Assembly (NCBI RefSeq): GCF_031877795.1
Contig: NC_133955.1
Coordinates: 2,480,001 to 2,544,000 of the forward strand
Length of the DNA: 64,000 nt
Direction of reading: 5' to 3'
Source: Strix aluco
Lineage: Eukaryota; Chordata; Aves; Strigiformes; Strigidae
The notes below the pieces were generated by a model that saw only the letters and a program-made list of their open reading frames with translations, had not been told where the DNA came from and searched no databases. Below, piece after piece: positions 54,930 through 64,000 of the stretch (the stretch's first letter is position 1; every line of letters begins with the position of its first letter). The position numbers and the translations under genes are program-made.

Positions 54930-56400
54930 CCATCCTGAAGCTCTGAGCCCAGAGGAAACAGGCACAGGACAGTCTCAACAGAGCTTGACTGAGCAAGCGC
55001 AGTTGCACACCTGCTCCCTGGGGTGCAAGAGGATGCAGCAACCATCCAGGATCTCATGAATAACATGTCCCCTTGCCTCACAGCATCTCACCCCTGCAGT
55101 CCTTGGGAGGTTTTGTAACTGACCTCAATGGTCTGACCAGCTTTTACTGCTGCAGTTTGGGGCAATCCTAGTTATGGCCACTTTAGTTCCTGCTTTTGCT
55201 GTACCAGAGCCCCCCTCACTCCCCTCTGTGTCAGGGTTGGCCCAGCAGGACAACATTGATAGGGGCACTGCTTCCAAGCCTCTTGGTCCCTGGATTAGTC
55301 ACAAATCCTGCTTCCAGGCTATTTTCATTCCTGTTTCCGCTTCTTCCTAAAGGGCCCAGACCAACTGTGTTTGCCTCTTCTGTGTGTTTCTAACAGCATG
55401 CAACAAAGGCTTGAGATAAGTCAGTGTGGAGAGACTATTTATCTGTCCTTTCACGGATGCAGATCTCTTTCATCTATCTATAGGCATCTCTGTAGCATGC
55501 TCTATTGTTAAACAGCATCCATGAGGCATTTCCCAGAGCAGTGGGGAAGGGATAGATGCACAGGATGGTGGATCTTCAAAGGCTTCTTTTCCCTTGGCAA
55601 GACATTTTGTCTCACCTCTTGATGGGGCTGCCTTTCCTCCCCACCCCAGACCCAGTGATGTGGGGGCAACCTGCAGGTTGTGCTGCCTATTGGATGAAAA
55701 CTTATTTTCCCTACTTCAAGAAATGCCATCAGGTTTTGGGGAACAAGGCTCTGGGAAGCCTCAGCTTCTGTGAGGCAGCAAGTAGAAGGCAACCAACCCC
55801 CTCTTACCCTGCTCCTCAAAAACAAGGTGTGGAGGAATGAACGTGATCCCTTATTGGGACAAAAAGGGAGAGCTGGGGAGGGTGGCAGTTCTGGGACATG
55901 AAATACCTGGAGGGTGGCTGAGTGAAGGTCCAGCAAGTGACATTTCCACCCTGCCTGATGCATGGCCCCAGGAGAGAGGAGTGCTTGTGGCAGAACGCTA
56001 TGTCTGGCTTTGGAAAAAAAATATCCCCTTTTCCCAGGCTCTGAAGGTCCACCCTCAAAACCTTTCTGGCAGGCAAAGGCAGGGCCCTGCCAGTGCTGGT
56101 GCCCGGTGCTGCACGGAGGCACTGCAGCCGCTCTGCCTGTCCCTGCGGGGCTGACAGCGCCCAGGGTGGGGGTACAGAGGCACTCCCTGCTTCCCACAGC
56201 GCTGCCTGTCTCGGCAGCGCACTGGCCCCCCGCCAGCCTGGTTCCCTGCACGCTGGGGCCGAAACCTGTGCGCTCCCTCCCGCCCAGCACCTCCCTCCCT
56301 GCGCCTGGTGCTCGGTGGCACAGTCGTGCCAGAACAGCTGAATCAGCAGCCAGCCCTGCCACGGACCCTCCCCTGCTCCCTCTCCCACTGGTGTCTGTGG
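54930..56400. other. Intergenic DNA 3' of TNNT2; no gene recognised
   Basis: Ordinary mixed sequence. Around 56060-56400 it is GC-rich with long open frames on both strands, none with recognisable domains. The neighbour in mammals, PKP1 (convergent), is not visible. Confidence 0.45.
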
Positions 56401-57400
56401 CTTTCCACGGTGAGTGGGGTGCTGCCGTGCTCGGACATGGCAGAGTGTGGTACAGGATGCAGAAATCCTCTGGGACATGGCAGAGCGCTCTGGTGTCTTC
56501 TCCAGGGTCTTACAAGGTTTGGCATCATCCCAAGTGTTGCACGGGCTGCGTGATGATTGCAGTGGCGCAGTGTGTTGTGCCAAGGTTTGCTGGAGCGTGG
56601 TGCAGGGGACTGTACGCTGGTGAGCAGCTCTGATGTAGAGGCTGTCCCCATCCTGCCACGCACAGCATGTGTTTTGCAAGTGGATGAGTCTTAGGCTATC
56701 ACAGTGGGCCAGGGACCAGCCACGCTGGAGTGCGCTGCAGAGTGAGGGACCCTTGGCAGCAGCTTTTGGAGGGTCGTACAGGGTGCTAACAACCTTGCAG
56801 TGCCATGTTGTGGAGATTTGCAGTGTACTATGGGCAGCAGGACCTCTGGATGCCACATCAAAGCACCAGAGTCTTCTGGAGCATGGTATGAGGGGTGGAG
56901 AGCTCTGCCCTTCCCTAGCAGGGCATCCCCCCAGGAGCTATGAGGTGTAACGTCCTCTGGCATGTTGCAGAGGAACCTCATCTTCTGCCATAGCATGCAA
57001 ACATCCTCCATGCGGATCCTTTGAGGAGCAGTCCCTTGTGCAGCACCACTCGAGCACAGCACATGAAAACAGCATCTGTTCAAGAGCAATTCTGGTGTCT
57101 CAGCCAATGCACTGGACAGGAATTGCGTTGTGTCCCACCCAGTCTGCACAATACAGGCTGCTGGGATCCTTTTGGCTCCTCTATGGACATGCTGGCAGGT
57201 GCTGCAGTGAGGCACGTGTGCTAGTGGGTGCAATGCAGGGCTCATGTCCTACAGCGTGGTGTGGCACAGAAAGCCTCTGGCCTCCCCAAAGTGGTGCCAA
57301 TGTCCTGCCCAGAGTTCAAAGCTCCAGAGGCTGCTGCCAACCTGGAGTACAAAGCTTCCTCCTCCAGCATTCAGCATGAGTGTCCCAACACTACTGCATG
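56400..57400. repeat. Possible strongly diverged tandem repeat, about 40-50 bp periodicity
   Basis: Phrases of the type 'CCTCTGG.CATG(G/T)', 'TTGCAGAGG', 'GTGTGGTACAGG', 'GTTGTGCCAAGG' and 'TCTTCTGGAGCATGG' recur at roughly 40-50 bp steps. No exact unit could be defined by eye. Codon-level echoes (repeated Cys-Thr-Thr-Leu on the minus strand) agree with an old array. Weak evidence. Confidence 0.3.
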
Positions 57401-57599
57401 AGCCCAGACCCCAGCAGACCTGTGCCCAGGTCTCACAAGCACACACATCTCATGGTCTGTCAATGCAAATGCATGCCAAAGTGCTCCTCAGGGCACCAGG
57501 GTCCCCACATGGTGGAATGGATGTAAAGGAGGATGCATTTGTTTCCCAGAAAGTGCTGGTAAAATGTTGACCTGATGTTTTGGGCCAGAGCTGTGTGTA

Positions 57600-60500
57600 A
57601 GGCACACCCAAAACCCAGGACTACTCTCAGAGTCAAAGCCAGGCTGAAATACAGATATCAAAGAGCCTGGTCATGCCACTACTGCTACAGATAGAAACAG
57701 CCTGCTCATGTCTTCGATCAGGCCACATTAACCAGGGATGCTCTGCATCAGATTCTATGATGGCTGTCCTGGGGCCACCTGGGCGATGCATGTCCCAAGG
57801 AGCCAGGGTCATGCATGTGCCCAGGCTACCAGCATTATGGTCCATGATGTAGCTGCAGTGGTGCACAAGGACCAGGGGGACAATGGAGCAGCAGCTCTTG
57901 AGGCTGAAATGCTGCCAGGGCACAGTATGTCTCACTAGAGGCTCCATCTCTCGCTGTCACCATCAGTTGGGACACATGGTGAGGATCCCCTCACCCTCAC
58001 CTTGGAGGTGTTGCTTCCCCCATGGGCACAACTCTAAGTTTGAGGTGGCTCCATGGGCTACTGAGTGAGCAAGAGCAGTGTGTGGAGGAGACACAGGCAG
58101 GGCCGGCGCGAGGGGTGTCAGGGTGTGTGTCGGGAGGACAGAACCTGCCCAAGGTGTTGGTCAGGCACAGTGGGTGTGGGCTGCTCCTGGGTGCAGGACA
58201 GGGGACTTGAGTCCTCTGGGGCTGGAGAGGGGGTGCCAGCACTGACAGGATAACACACACACCAGCTTCTGTGTTGATGGTGGGTCCTGGGTGGCACACA
58301 GAGTCCCCACTGCCCAGGCACAGCCCACCCGGGGGGATGTTTTTTGAGTGACATCCAGGGTGTTCAAGGGCAACACAGCTCTGTGGAGCACAGAGCAGAT
58401 GGTATTGGATGCCATTGCTACAGGGAGTGGGCATTGCCCGTCCTCTGGGGTTCACTGCTTTCTCCATCCATGAGCCTTGGACAGGTACAGGGTGGCCACA
58501 TCGCACTGATCCACAGTACCCCTGTCCCCAGGGTGAAGTACAGGGGTGCCCAGCCTCGAGTTCAAGCCAAGGCCAAATGTCAACAAAAAAATGCAGAAAA
58601 TGAAGCAGTACGACCTCTAATTTTTTGCAGGTCAAGTCTAACAACAAGCTGTATTTTAAAGGCAAGAAAAAGGATGTAAATGTTGAATTTTGAAACACCT
58701 TCCAGACCTCAAGTTCTCATCTTCATATTCCCAAGCCGTCGTGTTTCTGTGCCATGGGCCTCCTCAGCACACTCCCCTGCAGGGCAGGTCCATTTGTTCA
58801 TGTAAGCGTCTGACGTTTGCAAGTTTTTTATGATTATTTTAAAATGCCTTATAAAACTTTAAGTTTCATTTAATATGTTAGCCCTGTAAATCACTGCCTA
58901 TAGCAGCTAATTCATAGGTATCAATTAATCGCCTTAATTGGTTAAAGTCACCCATGGTTTATGCTGATTCCACAGATGTGTTAAATCATCAGTGAAGTCT
59001 TTAATGCACCACAAGCACAGTTTAGCATCTATGCAATGACCCATGTCCATGAGACAAGTCCCGCTGACAAAGCAGGCAACAGTACTCTGGGATGGAAAGG
59101 AAGAGGCTTTAGCTGTTGTCTGGAAGCAGCATTTTATTGGCACTTAGTGGAAGGAAAATAAGCTTCCTGGTGATGTCTGAATCATTGTTTTTGCATGTGT
59201 TCTCATGCCCAGGTTTCAGCTGAAGTCCTACGTGTTAACTACGCTCTTCTTCAGTGCAGGGCAGCAACCCCTGGCAGGAGCACTGAGATGCTGAGAACTA
59301 ATGGGAGCTGGGATCAACCTTTTGACCAGCAGCGGATCCATAAGGTCCATGACTGGTAAAGGTGGTGCTGCCCCATATGCCCTGACCTGGAGTGGTGCTG
59401 AGCACCAAAGCTGCGGTGACGGTTTGTGGGAGCAGCAACCCCTGCAGAGGTGGCTCTGGCAGTCACGTGCCGTGCCCAGGTCAGGGGATGGCACAGATCT
59501 CAGGGAGGTTTGGAGCACTGGAGGGAATTGTTCCCACTCCTGCATCCCTCTGCCAGCTTCAGCTGCACAGATCCTGCCCTCCCAAAGGGCACATGGAGAC
59601 CAGACTCACTCATGCTTAGCTGGTGCACAAAGCTCTGCAGCAAACAACGAGCTGTGAGGCAAAACCCGAAGCCTTTAGCAGTGTCTCCCTTGGTATCATC
59701 TCACAGGAGGTGGGTCTCAGAGCCCCACATCCGCAGCTTTGAGGCTGGGTATCTTCAGAATATTCCTGCCTCTGCTACTCTCCTGCTGCCTTTCTCCCTG
59801 CGGAGGAAGGGGGCTGTGCACTCCTCCCTTGCATACAACTGTACACGCACACGCAGAGTCCCAGACACGTGTGCACATGCGCACACACGCAGAAACAGTC
59901 GCAGCTACTTGTATGCACATGCACACGCAGAGCTTGCTGTGCCAGATCCTGCAACACACCTCCAGAGGAAGGTGAAACAGCAGTGAAGTGCGCGGGGGAA
60001 CTGTGCCCATGGATCCCCCTGGCAGTGCTGGTGCATGGGCTGCCCCAGGACACGGGCACCCAACAGCAGGGGATGCATTTCAGGGTGTCATTCATTTACA
60101 GTCACCTGGGTCTGTGCTCTGGAAGAGGAAGCAGAGGGCTCAGGACCCGTGCTGACAGCAGGGAGCTGCACCAGAGGAGCCTGACTGCATTGGATGAGCC
60201 TCTTTGGAGAAGAAGGTGGGGTGGTGTGAAGGAGATATGGATGCGGTGCCGAGTTTTAATTGTATTCTCTCAGAGGGCAGCGCTCAGGTCCTAAGTCTGT
60301 TGATGGTCAAAGGCCCAGTCATGAGCACGTTTAACGAGGGATGTGGTTTTGTTCACAAAGCGCTGTCACCTTTGCGAAGGGCAAAGTCCTGCACCTCGTA
60401 CTTTCACCACGTGAACCCAGCACACGGTGTGTGTCCTGTTCCAGATAAACACCAGTTTGGGCCTGTTGGAAACGGAAAGAGATGGAAATGCCTGCTGAAG

Positions 60501-63100
60501 TGTGAACTTGCAGGCTTTGTCTTCAGACGTGGCAAAACCCATGCCTGGGAAAATCCTCATCACACAACAATTTGTATGTTTTCCTGCATGAAATAAATAC
60601 ACAAAAAGCTGGTCTGCTGCAGATTAAGTGCACTGCCAGATCCAGGAGTGCCTGGAGGTGCCTGTCCCCTACCCCAAGGTGCCACCATGCCTGTCTAATC
60701 ATTGCCTGCTGTGGGCTACCAGCCCACATGCTACGGCTGCTGGGGTTCATGCTGATGAAGCCTGGTGCTGCCGAGCAGCTCAGCACTTGCACGAAGCAGA
60801 TTTTTTTTTTTTGCCCAGCTCTGAGGCTGAGCCTTAAACAAAAGAACAGAGGAGGAGGGAAGAGCAGCAGAGGAAGGCAATACATCCCTTGTCTAACAGC
60901 TCAGAGGTTACAGCACTTGCTGGTGAGGTGGAAGATTCAATTTCCTCTCTCCTCGGTTTGAACAGGAGCATGGTTTTGAGCTCTGGCTTTTAACCCCAGC
61001 TGAGCTGCAGCACTCAGTACTCTATATGGCGCTGGTTTATAATTCCAGTGCTACACACTACAACTGATGTGCTAGATTGTGGCACAGTGCAATACTGAAA
61101 TTACTCTATTGATGGTGCTTTCCTGGTTTTGGAAGTGGTGTGAGCTGCTTGTACCTTTTATCTGCATCTGTAAACAAACACGGTTGTGCCTTCGCAGAGC
61201 AATAAATCTAACTTTGATATCATGACAAAGATGGAACACTTTGATCCAGGGAAACACTTTGATCTTTCACTGTGAACCAGATGCTGTTGATTAGTTGTAA
61301 AAATAGAGCAATTATTGTAACTTTTCAGGTGGTGTTGCAGTGCTATACTATGACCTGTCAGTGTATTAACTGTGTGACGTGCCACACCTTAAAATAAAAT
61401 AGACAGAATATGAAATTCAGCCAAATTCTGCAATTCTCAAATTCTGCTGATTTTTTTTGACCAACATATTTTGGAAAGGGAACATTTTGCTTTGAGAGTT
61501 TTTCCACCTCAGATTTTTTGTGCAGGCCAGTGTTTCATACACTTTGAAATAATTATACGCAGAATCATCCTGGCAAAGACTAAGAAGCATTTCTGGATGC
61601 TGGAAGAGGTCCCCAAGGGCCCCATCAAGAGGACAGGTCTCCTGCCTTGGACTGAGCATCTCATGGAGTTCCCCATCACCTGCCTTGCTGCCCAGAGCAC
61701 ATCCTCCATGGCTGACAAGTTGGGTTGGCTGTACCAAGGGCTCCATGGTGTAGCAGCCACAGGGTGGAGGAGATCTCAGCATCACTGGACTCCAGAGACA
61801 TCCATAGGGTCCCTGGAGACCATGAGCTCCAGTCAGGGCTCAACTTGCTGCTCCTCCACTGCATGGAGTAAATCAGGCACCATAGGTCCAGACTCATCCG
61901 AGATCACAGCAACGCTTAGCAGATGTAGTCATGGCCTGATTTCAATTCCAGGTCTCTCCTGGCAGTGGACAGAGATAAATATCTCCAGAGGGTGACTCAA
62001 TGTTTTGTGACCTGGCAGGGCAAAGCCAGGAAGACAGGGTCCTGGCTGGAAGGAGCACACTACAGCAGGATGGGAACTAGCTCCTGGTTATTTGCTCAAT
62101 GGGGCAATTAGTCCCGTAAGTTCCTGAGCCCTGTGATTAACTGCAGCCATCCAAACATCATCATTGCAAAGGAAGAGTAACTAAAGGATTCTGGAAATTG
62201 TTGGCATTTCTTGGCGGCTACAGAAAAGTCCCAATTGCAGCTTGCAGGCCCTTGGGCTAAGGGCAGGACAACCTGCTGGCACGCAAGATGATAAAAAACT
62301 CAGAAGGAAGAACTTCTCTTTTGGGAAGAAAGAAAAGTGATGCAAAAGTCCCCAAAGCTTCTGCCCATCAACCAGGCGAGGAATGGAGGGGGAGTAATCA
62401 CTGTCTGCTATGAGTCCCAGCTGTGGGTAGCTCCACGCAGATGGGGTACAGCATAAAGAGAGCAACCCTGGGTGTTTCATGGACACAGGCTCTCACAGGC
62501 ACAGAACTCCTCCATGGATATTTTTCCAGACCTTAGTGCCCTAAGACAGATATTTTGGAAATCTGGCCTTGTGCTCTATGGCAAAGCATTTGGCCCATAA
62601 GACCCGCCTCACAGATGTGAGGGTTACAGCTACAGAAAGGTTTAAGGCACCTGAATCCTTTAGTGGAAGTTGCAGTTTTGAATCAGGCTTTCTAACAGAA
62701 CAGGAGCAGCAAGTGCTTCATCGCAGGGTCCTCGGCAGACTGCACACTGGGTGGGATGGATGTCTACACTACAGCGGGGCGGTTGTATGTTGAAATCCCA
62801 CCATCCCTAGGACTGAGGTGTTGTGCGATGGGGGTTGGCATCCCTGGTGTCCTGGGATTTGGTGTCTCCCTTGGAAAGGCACCTACCCTTTAGCAAGCCC
62901 CACAATTGCATTTTCTCCCCAGCAGTCCCCCACAACCTATGGGCTGAAATTTGTTGAGGATCTGGGGAAACTGGGTTTAATTTAGTCTGTCATTTAGAGG
63001 TTCTGCCTCAGAGGCAGACCAGGGATATATCCTGGTGGAAATATTCGCAGCTAGGCAGGAGTTTCCAGGACAAAATTCTTGGCCTGAAATGTCTAAATTC
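57600..63100. other. Intergenic DNA; no gene recognised
   Basis: It holds an AT-rich island at about 58800-59000, a CA/GC-rich alternating patch at about 59830-59935 and a minus-strand AATAAA (TTTATT at 59133-59138) that might end a leftward gene lying to the right. No exon of PKP1 or any other family was recognised on either strand. Confidence 0.4.
59838..59930. repeat. Alternating purine-pyrimidine (CA/CG) patch
   Basis: Imperfect ACACGC, GTGTGCAC and CATGCACACG segments make a roughly 90-bp alternating tract. Such sequence can adopt Z-DNA. It is not a clean microsatellite. Confidence 0.55.
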
Positions 63101-63119
63101 TTTCATAGGGTTGGGTCTC

Positions 63120-63310
63120 CAAGTTCATTTACCCATAGAAAAAAATTATGTCCTCATCTCTATTTTGCTCAAGTAAATGTGACCCACATTCCCCAAAAGC
63201 CAAGGACCTGCAAGAGAAGTCACATTCTTGCGGAAGCTTAATAATTTGCCCAAAGCAAGGAATAAGAGAGCTGGGACTTCAAGACAGCTCCTCAAGCTGG
63301 AGACACAGCT
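63120..63310 (-). mobile_element. Possible MIR SINE remnant
   Basis: On the + strand 'TTAATAATTTGCCCAAAG', then 'AAGAGAGCTGGGACTTCAAG' follows the reverse complement of the MIR core and flank ('TTAAGTGACTTGCCCAAGG', 'GGCAGAGCTGGGATTCAAAC'). Identity is moderate, ends are vague. It could be chance. Confidence 0.4.
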
Positions 63311-64000
63311 CCAAGGCCAGGTTCACAGCACCCAGTGTTACGTTAAGGAAAGCTAATTCTCCACTAACAGGCCCTGGTACAGTGTGTTCTTTCTGAATTA
63401 ATGGTCTTAGAAAAAGGCTGTTTGCAAAGAAAGTCTTCCCATGCAGAGCGGGATGCGCCCTCATTTTGTGGAGGTTTGCAGAGGGACTGTTAGCTCAGCA
63501 ATTTCAACTTGCGCCAAGTGCGCGTGCAAATTAAAAGGAGGAAGCCACACGGTTGGTTTTGGGGCATTCCTGTCGAGGTGTCGCTCTTTTGAAGTCGGTG
63601 GGGCTTCTCCTGGGCTGGGTCTGTCCGCGCCGCTCACACCCCTGGAATGTGGCCGGGGATTGGTGTGACCAGTCAGGCCAGTAAACAGACCTTCCTCCAA
63701 AATGAGATTTTACTGAAATCTGTAAAGAGCTGTTGCAAGCGGATTGACTCACATGGTTTCTCGGCTCTTAGTCATGAGCTTCTTCTCTGGACAGTTAATT
63801 AGTTTGTTCTTGTGGAGTGCTTTGAAGATGCAAAGCAGGCTGGGAAAGTGAAGTGTTATTAGCTCATTATCTGCAATCTTTTTTTTGTGACAGAGCAATG
63901 AAGTCCAGGCTCAGCCTAAGATGCTTAACAGCACTAAAAAACGAAGTGTCCACACACCCAGTTTTGTCCTTATTTCAGTACAGCTCTTTGCCAAAGCTCA
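63310..64000. other. Right-hand end of the window; no gene recognised
   Basis: It contains an M-CAT-like CATTCCT (63565-63571) and a GGAATGTG (63645-63652) in a CpG-containing patch, which could be a TEAD-bound element. No exon is seen. Confidence 0.35.

Noticed and set aside
55816-56856. 346-codon minus-strand open frame after TNNT2
   Set aside because: It overlaps the repeat-like region; repeated Cys-Thr-Thr-Leu reflects the DNA repeat. No family resemblance, and it does not resemble PKP1.

Overview
The window is bird nuclear DNA, or at least that of a close sauropsid relative. It carries five protein genes, all on the + strand, in the conserved vertebrate order CSRP1 - PHLDA3 - TNNI1 - LAD1 - TNNT2. 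In human the same genes lie on chromosome 1q32 and, from general knowledge, in chicken on a microchromosome (chr26). The bird assignment rests on three things: the predicted TNNT2 product (302 residues, typical 'bird' acidic N-terminus with the embryonic WIEEED exon), a CR1-type LINE tail at about 3.3 kb, and compact GC-rich gene spacing. The exact species cannot be told from the sequence.

Layout. 1-1.95 kb: the last two coding exons and 3' UTR of CSRP1, a LIM-domain muscle and cytoskeletal protein. 1.96-6.95 kb: intergenic DNA with an old CR1 fragment and a GC-rich minisatellite just upstream of PHLDA3. 6.95-7.84 kb: PHLDA3, a PH-domain Akt repressor, with a possible second coding exon. 7.84-16.3 kb: intergenic DNA, ending in what looks like the slow-muscle enhancer and promoter of TNNI1. 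16.35-23.4 kb: TNNI1, slow skeletal troponin I, 187 residues, including a 4-nt microexon. 23.4-31.3 kb: intergenic DNA with a decayed CR1/L3-clade LINE. 31.3-42.5 kb: LAD1 (ladinin-1), nine coding exons, about 424 residues. 42.5-43.1 kb: a very short spacer holding the TNNT2 promoter with two M-CAT boxes. 43.1-54.9 kb: TNNT2, cardiac troponin T, with one non-coding and 17 coding exons, including the 30-nt embryonic exon and a 6-nt mini-exon. 54.9-64 kb: no gene recognised; in mammals the next gene is PKP1 in the opposite orientation, but none of its exons could be found here.

How the genes relate. TNNI1 and TNNT2 encode two of the three subunits of the troponin complex, which makes thin-filament activation in striated muscle depend on calcium. 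They sit as a TNNI-TNNT pair with LAD1 between them, as in mammals. Exon coordinates were derived by hand from splice signals, reading frame and remembered family sequences; every join of TNNI1, LAD1 and TNNT2 keeps frame. No previously undescribed system was found. The most interesting signals are regulatory and splicing features: the 4-nt and 6-nt microexons, a 28-T tract used as a splice acceptor, a candidate TNNI1 upstream enhancer, a cluster of GATA motifs in TNNT2 intron 1, and the possible bird-specific tail of PHLDA3.
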